DNA from: Streptomyces coacervatus
GTDB lineage: Bacteria > Actinomycetota > Actinomycetes > Streptomycetales > Streptomycetaceae
Reading direction: 5' to 3'
Assembly (NCBI RefSeq): GCF_029223485.1
Contig: NZ_JARHTP010000006.1
Coordinates: 62,001 to 126,000 of the forward strand
Length of the DNA: 64,000 nt
In this document: one piece after another, positions 34,509-42,154 of the stretch
How the letters are laid out: each line of letters starts with the position of its first letter
Numbering within the stretch: position 1 is the first letter of the stretch
Program-made: the position numbers and the translations under genes
Notes under the pieces: generated by a model
The model's input: only the letters and a program-made list of their open reading frames with translations
What the model was told of the DNA's origin: nothing
Databases searched by the model: none

Positions 34509-34595
34509 TGGTGCCCGGAGCCGGACTTGAACCGGCACGCCCGCGTAGGGGCAGCGAGGTTTAAGCTCGCCGTGTCTGCATTCCACCATCCGGGC
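34509..34595 (-). tRNA. bldA: tRNA-Leu, anticodon UAA (bldA)
   Basis: Reading the minus strand from 34595: acceptor GCCCGGA, a D arm, anticodon stem GCGAG with loop CTTAAAC and complement CTCGC (34554-34570), a long variable arm typical of Leu, a T arm containing GGTTCAAGTCC, acceptor TCCGGGC, discriminator A and an encoded CCA (34509-34511). The anticodon is UAA (34561-34563), so it reads the rare UUA codon. In Streptomyces this tRNA is BldA, which gates translation of TTA-containing genes for development and antibiotics. By eye I saw no in-frame TTA in the called genes of this window. Confidence 0.95.
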
Positions 34596-35020
34596 AGGCC
34601 ATGGGCTCCGCGTCGAGGTTCCGAGCCTATCGGGATACGTCCCCCGAACAGCGGAGCGGTGGACCGATGTTGTCTTATTTTATTGAGGTCTGAGGGTGCA
34701 TCAGCCCGTGGAACGGGCCATCCGCACTTGCCAATAGCCTTGCGTGCGGCTGTCGGCGGCACATGCGGAATGACGGAATTTCACCGCCCGAACGAGGGTG
34801 CTCCACCGGTTCTCGACGGTTGCCGTCGCAAGCGCTTGCCGGGGCCGGCGGCGTACGGGCGGTCAGGGTTTCCCGTCATCCCCAGGTATGACACGGCGGA
34901 CTTGGGTCCGACCGGAGTCTCCCCCGCGAACCGGAACAGCGGCTGACTACACGGCAGAGTTCGGCCACCACGATGGAACACGTCCCCTTCAAGACGTCGT
35001 CCCGCGAGGAGTTCTTTCCC
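34596..35020. other. 425-bp non-coding region between bldA and the ABC exporter
   Basis: It must contain the bldA promoter (reading left) and the ABC operon promoter (reading right). An AT-rich tract, TCTTATTTTATTGAGG (about 34673-34688), stands out against the high-GC background. I find no convincing -35/-10 pair and no conserved small ORF. Open frames crossing it lack ribosome-binding sites and codon bias. Confidence 0.5.
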
Positions 35021-35794
35021 GTGACCACCACACCCGTCGCCGACCGGTCCACCACCACCGTGGCCGCACGAGCCACGGATCTCTCGAAGATCTACGGACA
35101 GGGCGAGACCCAGGTGGTCGCCCTCGACCGGGTCTCCGTCGACTTCCGACAGGCCGAGTTCACCGCGATCATGGGCCCCTCCGGGTCGGGCAAGTCCACG
35201 CTGATGCACTGTGTGGCCGGGCTGGACACCTTCTCCTCCGGCTCCGTGCGCATCGGCGACACCGAGCTGGGCTCGCTCAAGGACAAGCAGCTCACCAAGT
35301 TGCGCCGGGACAAGATCGGCTTCATCTTCCAGGCGTTCAACCTGCTGCCGACGCTGACGGCCCTGGAGAACATCACCCTCCCGATGGACATCGCGGGCCG
35401 CAAGCCCGACAAGCAGTGGCTGAACACCGTGATCGACATGGTGGGCCTGCGGGACCGGCTCGGCCACCGCCCCGCCCAGCTCTCCGGCGGTCAGCAGCAG
35501 CGCGTCGCCGTCGCCCGCGCCCTCGCCTCCAGGCCGGACATCATCTTCGGCGACGAGCCGACCGGAAACCTCGACTCCCGCTCCGGCGCCGAGGTGCTGG
35601 GCTTTCTGCGCAACTCCGTACGGGAGTTGGGGCAGACGGTGGTCATGGTGACCCACGACCCGGTGGCCGCGGCGTACGCGGACCGGGTGGTCTTCCTGGC
35701 GGACGGACAGATCGTCGACCACATGCTGCAGCCGACCGCGGAGCTCGTCCTGGACTTCATGAAGCAGTTCGACGCGAAGGGCCGCACCAGCTGA
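35021..35794 (+). CDS. ABC transporter ATP-binding protein, MacB/LolD type
   Basis: 257 residues from GTG 35021 (GAGGAG 9 nt upstream; an in-frame ATG at 34973 has no such site). Walker A GPSGSGKST, signature LSGGQQQR, Walker B IIFGDEPTGNLDS and H-loop VTHDPVAA. The D/E-P-T-G-N-L-D motif is diagnostic of the MacB/LolCDE/FtsE group, which move lipids or peptides mechanically rather than import solutes. Its TGA shares bases with the next ATG (TGATG). Confidence 0.92.
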   Translation: MTTTPVADRSTTTVAARATDLSKIYGQGETQVVALDRVSVDFRQAEFTAIMGPSGSGKSTLMHCVAGLDTFSSGSVRIGDTELGSLKDKQLTKLRRDKIGFIFQAFNLLPTLTALENITLPMDIAGRKPDKQWLNTVIDMVGLRDRLGHRPAQLSGGQQQRVAVARALASRPDIIFGDEPTGNLDSRSGAEVLGFLRNSVRELGQTVVMVTHDPVAAAYADRVVFLADGQIVDHMLQPTAELVLDFMKQFDAKGRTS

Positions 35795-38322
35795 TGTTCC
35801 GCACCGCCCTGCGCAACGTATTCGCGCACAAGGCCAGGCTGCTGATGACCGTGCTCGCCGTGATGCTCGGCGTCGCGTTCGTGTCGGGCACGCTGGTCTT
35901 CACCAACACCATCTCTCAGGCGTACCAGAAGAGTTCGGCCAAGGGCTTCGACCAGGTCGACGTCTCCGTGGCGGCCAAGTACCAGGAGGACAAGGGCAAC
36001 ACGATCAGCAAGAGGCCCGCGCTGACCCAGGCCATGCTCGACAAGAGCACCAAGGTGCCGGGGGCGGCGTCCTCGATCGGCGTCGTGAGCGGCTTCACCG
36101 CCATCGCCGACAAGGACGGCAAGCTCATCGGCGGCGGCTTCCAGTCGCAGGGCGGCAACTACTGGGGCGACAAGGACGCCCGGTACCCGCTGAAGTCCGG
36201 CAGCGCGCCGCACGGCAAGGACCAGGTCGCCATCGACTCGGAGACGGCGAAGCGCGCCGGGTACAAGGTCGGCGACAAGGTCCGCCTCTCCGTGAACGGG
36301 CCGGTCCTCACGCCCACCGTCTCCGGCATCTTCACCACCGACGACGGCAATGTCGCCGCGGGCGGCAGCCTCGCCCTCTACGACACGGCCACCGCCCAGA
36401 AGCTGTTCGGCAAGCCGGGCACGTACGACGAGATCGATGTGAAGGCCGCTGCGGGCACCTCCCAGACCGCGCTGAAGGCCGGACTGGACAAGGCTCTCGG
36501 GACGAAGCTCGTCGAGACCACCACCGGCAAGAAGCTCGCCGACGACCAGGCCGAGCAGATCTCCTCGTCGATGAGCGGGCTGAAGCAGGGCCTGCTGGTG
36601 TTCGCGGGCATCGCGCTCTTCGTCGGCACGTTCATCATCGCCAACACCTTCACCATGCTGGTCGCCCAGCGCACCAAGGAACTTGCCCTGCTGCGTGCCG
36701 TCGGCGCCTCTCGCCGCCAGGTCACCCGGTCCGTGCTGATCGAGGCCTTCGTGGTCGGTACGGTCGCCGGTGTGAGCGGCCTCGTCGCCGGCATCGGCAT
36801 CGGCGCCGGGCTGCGTTCCCTCATGAACACGCTGGGCGCCACCGTCCCGGACGGGCCGCTCGTCATCTCCCCCGGCACGATCGTCAGCGCCCTCGTCGTC
36901 GGCATCGTCATCACCATGCTGGCGGCGTGGCTGCCGGGCCGCCGGGCCGCGAAGATCCCGCCGGTCGCCGCGATGAGCAGCGTGCACGCGCAGGCGACGA
37001 CCAAGTCGCTGGTGCTGCGCAACACGCTGGGCGCGCTGTTCGGCGCCGCGGGCATCGCGACCGTCCTGGCCGCCACGACGATGGACGGCTCGGACGGCCA
37101 GGCCCCCATGGGGCTCGGCGCGGTCCTGCTGATCATCGGTGTCTTCATCCTCACGCCGCTGCTGTCCCGGCCCCTGATCGCGGCCGCGGCGCCGGTCCTG
37201 CGCGTCTTCGGCATCTCGGGCAAGCTGGCCCGCCAGAACTCGGTGCGCAACCCGCGCCGTACGGCCGCGACCGCCTCCGCGCTGATGATCGGGCTCACCC
37301 TCATCACCGGCATGACGGTGATGGCGGGCAGCCTGCAGAAGTCGATCGACAAGATGGCGTCGTCCGCCATCAAGGCCGACTACGTGGTCTCCATGGCGAA
37401 CGGCAACGAGCTCTCGCCGGACGTCGCCAAGAAGCTGGAGGCCACGGCCGGGGTCACCGCAACCAGCCCCCTGCGCAACGTCTATTCGCGCATCGACGGC
37501 ACGGGCGAGTCCCTGACGGGCGTCAACGGCTCGGCGATCGCCGAGCTGACCGACCTGAAGGTGGACAGCGGCGCCTTCAAGGTGGGCGGCACTCAGGTCG
37601 TCGTCGACCAGGACACCGCCAAGTCCCACGGCTGGAAGGCGGGTTCGGCCTTCACCGCGCACTACGAGGACGGCAAGTCCTCCCGTCTGACGGTCTCCGG
37701 CATCTTCGAGGGCAACGACCTGATCCGGGGCATCCTCCTCGACAAGACCGTCGTCACCCCTCACATGACCGACCCCGGCGACATGCAGGTGCTGGTCAGG
37801 ACGGCCGACGGCGCCTCCGGCACGACCAAGGACAAGCTGGAGAAGGCCCTCGGCACCAACCCGGCCATCAAGGTCCAGAGCAAGCAGGATCTGTCGAACG
37901 ACATCGCGAAGATGTTCACGCTGATGCTGAACATGCTCTACGGCCTTCTGGCCATGGCGGTGATCGTGGCCGTCCTCGGCGTGATCAACACCTTGGCCAT
38001 GTCGGTCTTCGAACGCTCGCAGGAGATCGGCATGCTCCGCGCGATCGGCCTGGACCGCAAGGGCATCAAGCGGATGGTCCGCCTGGAGTCCCTCGTCATC
38101 TCGCTCTTCGGCGGGGTGCTCGGCATCGGCCTGGGCGTGTTCTTCGGCTGGGCGGCCGGCGAACTCCTCGGTTCGAAGATGGCGACGTACGAACTGGTCC
38201 TGCCCTGGGCGCGGATGGCCGTCTTCCTCCTCCTGGCGGCGACGGTCGGCGTCCTGGCGGCGCTGTGGCCGGCCCGGCGGGCGGCGCGGCTCAACATGCT
38301 GGCGGCCATCAAGTCGGAGTAG
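35794..38322 (+). CDS. FtsX-like ABC permease, duplicated MacB architecture
   Basis: 842 residues. N-terminal helix (LLMTVLAVMLGVAFVSGTLVF) and a periplasmic-type domain, then an FtsX block of three helices (FAGIALFVGTFIIANTFTM... ELALLRAVGASRRQV), and a second copy of domain plus FtsX block (MAVIVAVLGVINTLAMSV, EIGMLRAIGLDRKGI). The internal duplication gives eight or more helices in one chain. Together with the ATPase it forms a complete exporter; the cargo is unknown. Confidence 0.92.
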   Translation: MFRTALRNVFAHKARLLMTVLAVMLGVAFVSGTLVFTNTISQAYQKSSAKGFDQVDVSVAAKYQEDKGNTISKRPALTQAMLDKSTKVPGAASSIGVVSGFTAIADKDGKLIGGGFQSQGGNYWGDKDARYPLKSGSAPHGKDQVAIDSETAKRAGYKVGDKVRLSVNGPVLTPTVSGIFTTDDGNVAAGGSLALYDTATAQKLFGKPGTYDEIDVKAAAGTSQTALKAGLDKALGTKLVETTTGKKLADDQAEQISSSMSGLKQGLLVFAGIALFVGTFIIANTFTMLVAQRTKELALLRAVGASRRQVTRSVLIEAFVVGTVAGVSGLVAGIGIGAGLRSLMNTLGATVPDGPLVISPGTIVSALVVGIVITMLAAWLPGRRAAKIPPVAAMSSVHAQATTKSLVLRNTLGALFGAAGIATVLAATTMDGSDGQAPMGLGAVLLIIGVFILTPLLSRPLIAAAAPVLRVFGISGKLARQNSVRNPRRTAATASALMIGLTLITGMTVMAGSLQKSIDKMASSAIKADYVVSMANGNELSPDVAKKLEATAGVTATSPLRNVYSRIDGTGESLTGVNGSAIAELTDLKVDSGAFKVGGTQVVVDQDTAKSHGWKAGSAFTAHYEDGKSSRLTVSGIFEGNDLIRGILLDKTVVTPHMTDPGDMQVLVRTADGASGTTKDKLEKALGTNPAIKVQSKQDLSNDIAKMFTLMLNMLYGLLAMAVIVAVLGVINTLAMSVFERSQEIGMLRAIGLDRKGIKRMVRLESLVISLFGGVLGIGLGVFFGWAAGELLGSKMATYELVLPWARMAVFLLLAATVGVLAALWPARRAARLNMLAAIKSE

Positions 38323-38379
38323 CCGTACGTACGAAGGGGCCCCGTCCGGTGTACGGACGGGGCCCCTTCGTACGTACGG
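38323..38379. terminator. 26-bp perfect stem-loop, bidirectional terminator
   Basis: Left arm 38323-38348, loop GTGTA (38349-38353), right arm 38354-38379, all 26 pairs perfect. The core is GGGGCCCC flanked by GTACGTAC. It lies between the FtsX gene stop and the convergent methyltransferase stop, so it ends both transcripts. Confidence 0.9.
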
Positions 38380-38382
38380 GAC

Positions 38383-39690
38383 TCACGCACCCCAGGTCCG
38401 GGCGCGCAGCGGCATCCCGGAGTCGCCGCCCTCCGGTGTCCGCACGGCCAGCACCTGGTTGACGCCGATGCGGTTGCGCTCGAAGGCGAGGGCGCAGGCC
38501 GCCATGTACAGCCGCCAGACGCGGGCGCGGCCGGGCCCGGCCAGCCGCATCGCCCGGGCCCAGTCGGCCTCCAGATTGGCCACCCAGCGGCGCAGGGTGA
38601 GCCCGTAGTGCTCGCGGATCGCCTCCACGTCACGCACCTCGAACCCGGCCCGCTCCAACTGGCCGACGGTGCTGCCGAGGGGGGCGAGTTCACCGCCGGG
38701 AAAGACGTAGGCGTCGATGAACTCGTCGACGCTGTACGACGATTCGTCGCGCTGCGGCCGGCGTGCGATCTGGTGGTTGAGCAGCCGCCCGCCGGGCTTC
38801 AGGAGGCCGTGGAGGTCCTCGGCGTACTCCAAGTACCTTTCCTTGCCCACGTGTTCGGCCATGCCGATGGAGGCGACGGCGTCGTAGGGCCCGTCCGGGA
38901 CGTCCCGGTAGTCCTGCACCCTGATCGTGACCCGGTCGGTCAGCCCTTCGTCCGCGGCGCGCTTACGGGCGTACGCGGCCTGCTCCTGCGACAGCGTGAT
39001 GCCGACGACGCGCACGCCGTACCCGCGGGCGGCGTGGATGGCCAGGGAGCCCCAGCCGCAGCCGACGTCGAGAAGCCGCTGACCGGGTGTCAGGCCGAGC
39101 TTGCGGCAGATGAGTTCGAGCTTGTCGCGCTGGGCGTCCTCAAGGGTGGCACCGCGGGAGGCGTCGGGGTCGGGCCAGTACGCGCACGAGTAGACCATCG
39201 ACGGGCCGAGGACGATCTCGTAGAAGTCGTTGCCGACGTCGTAGTGGTGGCTGATGGCGCGTCTGTCGCTGCGTTTGGTGTGCAGATGGGTGCGGGCCCG
39301 GCGGACCTCCTCGCGGGGCGGGGCGGGCGGCAGCGGGAGTCCGGCGACCTTCACCAGGCCGCGGGCGGCGGCGCGCACCCCGGGGTCGCGCAGCATCTGC
39401 AGCAGGCTCCTGGAGTCCTCCCCGCGCTCCCACACGTGCTCCGACATCAGATCGAGGGCGGCGTAGAGATCCCCCTCGATGTCCAGGTCCCCGGCGACCC
39501 AGGCCCGGGCGAGCCCCAGCTCTCCCGGCTTGAACAGCAGCCGCCGTACCGCCCGGCGATTGCGCACGACCAGCGCCGGCGCGCCCGGCGGCCCGGCCTG
39601 CGAACCGTCCCAGGCGCGGATGCGCACCGGGAGCGGAACCCCCAGCAACTGTTCGACGAGGCTCTTCAGCCGCAGCGCGGCGTCGGCCAT
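38383..39690 (-). CDS. cfa: Cyclopropane-fatty-acyl-phospholipid synthase family methyltransferase
   Basis: 435 residues. SAM motif I in LLDVGCGWGSLAIHAA; bicarbonate/active-site features HYDVGNDFYEIVLGPSMVYSCAYW, GITLSQEQAAYA, SIGMAEHVGKERY and HQIARRP. The first ~130 residues are the lipid-binding CFA N-domain. Methylenates unsaturated acyl chains of membrane lipids using SAM. ATG 39690 with GGAGGTG upstream; the longer frame to 40017 is not a gene. Confidence 0.92.
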   Translation of the reverse strand: MADAALRLKSLVEQLLGVPLPVRIRAWDGSQAGPPGAPALVVRNRRAVRRLLFKPGELGLARAWVAGDLDIEGDLYAALDLMSEHVWERGEDSRSLLQMLRDPGVRAAARGLVKVAGLPLPPAPPREEVRRARTHLHTKRSDRRAISHHYDVGNDFYEIVLGPSMVYSCAYWPDPDASRGATLEDAQRDKLELICRKLGLTPGQRLLDVGCGWGSLAIHAARGYGVRVVGITLSQEQAAYARKRAADEGLTDRVTIRVQDYRDVPDGPYDAVASIGMAEHVGKERYLEYAEDLHGLLKPGGRLLNHQIARRPQRDESSYSVDEFIDAYVFPGGELAPLGSTVGQLERAGFEVRDVEAIREHYGLTLRRWVANLEADWARAMRLAGPGRARVWRLYMAACALAFERNRIGVNQVLAVRTPEGGDSGMPLRARTWGA

Positions 39691-39784
39691 GGTGCACACC
39701 TCCGTGACAACGATCCCGGAATGTCCAACACCACGTATAAACAAAATGGGCGTGCTGCGCAGTCCCCCGTTGGCGTTACGAATC

Positions 39785-39854
39785 CAGCCCGTCCGGCGTT
39801 TGAGGACGAGGCCGTTCAGGCCGAAGCGGGGGTCTGGGGGCGGCAGCCCCCAGG
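39785..39854. repeat. 70-bp dispersed repeat, copy 2
   Basis: Exactly identical over 70 nt to 28664-28733. It begins CAGCCCGTCCGGCGTTTGAG and ends with a small hairpin GGGGGCGGCAGCCCCC. It lies between the cfa start and the ndh terminator, a place with no gene. Confidence 0.85.
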
Positions 39855-39858
39855 AACG

Positions 39859-39900
39859 CCGAAGAACCCCCTGCACCACGGATGGCAGGGGGCTCTTCGG
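39859..39900. terminator. Terminator stem-loop after ndh
   Basis: 16-nt arms 39859-39874 and 39885-39900 (CCGAAGA-A-CCCCCTGC against GCAGGGGG-C-TCTTCGG), one A/C mismatch, 10-nt loop. It lies 22 nt beyond the ndh stop on the minus strand. Confidence 0.8.
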
Positions 39901-39922
39901 TAAGTTCAGCGACCGCAGCCGG

Positions 39923-41302
39923 TCAGGAGGCCTTCGCCTCGGTCTTCTCCGGCTTCGGCACCGCAGGTACCGGCTTCGCAGCCTCGTAGAACTCCTCGCG
40001 CGGGTGCTCCATCGCACCCAGCGACACGACCTCGCGCTTGAGGAACATACCGAGGGTCCAGTCGGCGAAGACGCGGACCTTGCGGTTCCAGGTCGGCATG
40101 GCCAGACCGTGGTAGCCGCGGTGCATGTACCAGGCGAGACGGCCCTTGAGCTTGATCTTCATCTTGCCCATGACGATCATCGCGACGCCCTTGTGCAGGC
40201 CGAGACCCGCGACGGCGCCCTTGTTGCCGTGGCTGTAGTCCTTCTGCGGGAAGCCCCGCATACCGGAGATCACGTTGTCCCCGAGGACCTTGGCCTGACG
40301 CAGCGCGTGCTGGGCGTTCGGCGGGCACCAGGCGTTCTCGTTGCCCGCCTTGCGGCCGACGAGGTCCGGGACCTGGGCGTTGTCGCCGGCGGCCCAGATG
40401 TAGTCGGTGCCCTGGACCTGGAGGGTCGGGGCGCAGTCGACGTGACCGCGGGGGCCGAGCGGCAGGCCGTAGCGGGACAGGACCGGGTTCGGCTTGACGC
40501 CGGCCGTCCACACGATGGTGTTGGAGTCGACCTCGAGGCCGTTCTTCAGCACCACGTGCCCGTCCACGCACGAGTCCATGGAGGTGGAGAGGTAGATCTC
40601 CACACCGCGGCTCTCCAGGTGCTCCTTGCCGTAGGCGCCCAGCTTGGGGCCGACCTCGGGAAGGATCTTGTCGGCGGCATCGACGAGGATGAAGCGCATG
40701 TCCTCGCGGGACACGGTCTTGTAGTACTTGGCCGCGTCCCGGGCCAGGTCCTCGACCTCACCGATGGTCTCCGCACCGGCGAAGCCGCCGCCGACGAAGA
40801 CGAAGGTGAGCGCCTTGCGACGGATCTCCTCGTCGGTGGTGGAGTCGGCCTTGTCCAGCTGCTCAAGAACGTGGTTGCGCAGGCCGATGGCCTCCTCGAC
40901 GCCCTTCATACCGATGCCCTGCTCGGCGAGGCCGGGGATCGGGAAGGTGCGGGAGACCGCGCCGAGCGCGATCACCAGGTAGTCGAAGGGCAGCTCGTAC
41001 GCCTCGCCGACCAGCGGCGCGACGGTGGCGACCTTGCGGTCCTGGTCGATGGTGGTGACCCGGCCGGTGAGAACCTCCGCCTTCGGCAGCACGCGTCGCA
41101 GCGGGACGACGACGTGGCGCGGGGAGATGTTGCCGGCGGCGGTTTCGGGAAGGAAGGGCTGGTAGGTCATGTACGACCGGGGGTCGACGACCGTGACGGT
41201 CGCCTCTCCGTAGCGCATCTTCTTCTGGATACGCCGAGCTGCGTACAGGCCTACGTACCCACCGCCTACTACGAGGATCCTGGGACGCTCCGTGGTGCTC
41301 AT
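39923..41302 (-). CDS. ndh: Type II NADH dehydrogenase
   Basis: 459 residues. FAD motif VVGGGYVGLYAARRI, second Rossmann motif FVFVGGGFAGAETIGEVEDLA for NADH, and the C-terminal FAD contact YIWAAGDNAQVPD. The C-terminal helices (RKVRVFADWTLGMFLKREVV) form the amphipathic membrane anchor. Passes electrons from NADH to menaquinone without proton pumping. ATG 41302; upstream extensions of the frame lack initiation signals. A Rex-like operator lies in its long upstream region. Confidence 0.93.
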   Translation of the reverse strand: MSTTERPRILVVGGGYVGLYAARRIQKKMRYGEATVTVVDPRSYMTYQPFLPETAAGNISPRHVVVPLRRVLPKAEVLTGRVTTIDQDRKVATVAPLVGEAYELPFDYLVIALGAVSRTFPIPGLAEQGIGMKGVEEAIGLRNHVLEQLDKADSTTDEEIRRKALTFVFVGGGFAGAETIGEVEDLARDAAKYYKTVSREDMRFILVDAADKILPEVGPKLGAYGKEHLESRGVEIYLSTSMDSCVDGHVVLKNGLEVDSNTIVWTAGVKPNPVLSRYGLPLGPRGHVDCAPTLQVQGTDYIWAAGDNAQVPDLVGRKAGNENAWCPPNAQHALRQAKVLGDNVISGMRGFPQKDYSHGNKGAVAGLGLHKGVAMIVMGKMKIKLKGRLAWYMHRGYHGLAMPTWNRKVRVFADWTLGMFLKREVVSLGAMEHPREEFYEAAKPVPAVPKPEKTEAKAS

Positions 41303-41869
41303 GCCATCGAGTATCCACCTGCCCCAGGGGGGTCGCTCGTGCGCCCCTTCACAAGCTCTTGCAGGGGGTGTGTTATCCTCCGCGACTCGCTCACACGGGC
41401 CACGTCGCGGCGGGGGTTCCCCGGACCGGTACGTCCCGTTGTCAATGCCGCGTGAGCTGCCTCTCCGAGTCTCCGAAGGTGTCGTGAGCCTTCCGCAACA
41501 CCCCTTCGTGAGCACCTTCCACGGAAGCTTCTCACACCCCTTCTGAACACGTTCAAGGGCCTGTTGGACCCCCGGAAGGCCCAACCGGCCCCTTTTCGTG
41601 CTTCCACAGGGCGGAATTCCTTGTGAAGAACTTCACGAACTTTCCTGGCGGCGTGTCGCCAAGAGGCCCCGAAAGGCCCCCTGGGACATGCTCATACGCT
41701 ATCCGACCTGCTCGTCCGAGAGCTACCGATCGGTAACAATCGAGACCTACGACACGGCCCAACCGACGGGGATGGAGCTCGCCTCCACGACTTACTCCGA
41801 TAAAGACCACAAGTCGCTCACATCGCTATAAGCTCCCGCTGCCACGCACTCCAAGGGGGAGGAACTCTT
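41303..41869. other. 567-bp non-coding region between ndh and a secreted-protein gene
   Basis: Divergent promoter region for ndh (left) and the small secreted protein (right). It contains a Rex-type palindrome (41621-41638), an isolated half-site TTCACAAG (about 41347), hairpin-forming stretches (AGGCCCCGAAAGGCCCC) and a TATAAG box at about 41827 near the rightward start. No small ORF with an adequate ribosome-binding site was seen. Confidence 0.6.
41621..41638. promoter_or_regulatory. Rex (redox repressor) operator-like palindrome
   Basis: TTGTGAA (41621-41627), GAAC, TTCACGA (41632-41638). The Rex consensus is TTGTGAA-N4-TTCACAA; one mismatch. Rex senses NADH/NAD+ and controls respiratory dehydrogenases in Streptomyces, so location upstream of ndh is fitting, though 320 bp from its start codon. 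Confidence 0.7.
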
Positions 41870-42139
41870 ATGCGCGCACGTCTTGCTGCCTCGGCGATCA
41901 CCGTCGCCCTGGCCGGCGTCCTCATCAGCGCACCGACCGCTTCCGCGGCCACTCTGCCGCCCACCAACACGTCCCACCACTGCGTCCACCACACCACCGG
42001 CGTATGCGGCTGGACGCACCACCAGAGGCCGAAGGACAAGTACGAGACGGCGAAGTGCAAGGACGCCACCCTGTCCTACTCACGGCACTCGCAGGGCACC
42101 TGTTCGCGCCACCACGGCGTCCGGTACTGGTTCAAGTAG
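41870..42139 (+). CDS. Small secreted protein, DUF3761-like
   Basis: 89 residues: signal peptide (MRARLAASAITVALAGVLISAPTASA with AXA cleavage site), then a short mature domain with four cysteines (HHCVHH, GVCGW, AKCKD, GTCSRHHGV) likely in two disulfides or a metal site given the many His. AGGGGGAGGAACTCTT precedes ATG. The GTCSxHxGV ending is typical of DUF3761. Function unknown. Confidence 0.85.
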   Translation: MRARLAASAITVALAGVLISAPTASAATLPPTNTSHHCVHHTTGVCGWTHHQRPKDKYETAKCKDATLSYSRHSQGTCSRHHGVRYWFK

Positions 42140-42154
42140 GCCGCCGCCGGATCG

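Noticed and set aside
34509..34595. Phage or ICE attachment site at the tRNA
   Set aside because: No integrase, no direct repeat of the tRNA 3' end in the window, and flanking genes look like core genes.
34798..38322. 1174-codon frame suggesting an ATPase-permease fusion
   Set aside because: The first 332 codons are the wrong frame of the ATPase gene; the permease starts at 35794 through a TGATG overlap.
41340..41360. Second Rex site nearer to ndh
   Set aside because: Only one half (TTGTGAA on the minus strand) matches; the other half has several mismatches.
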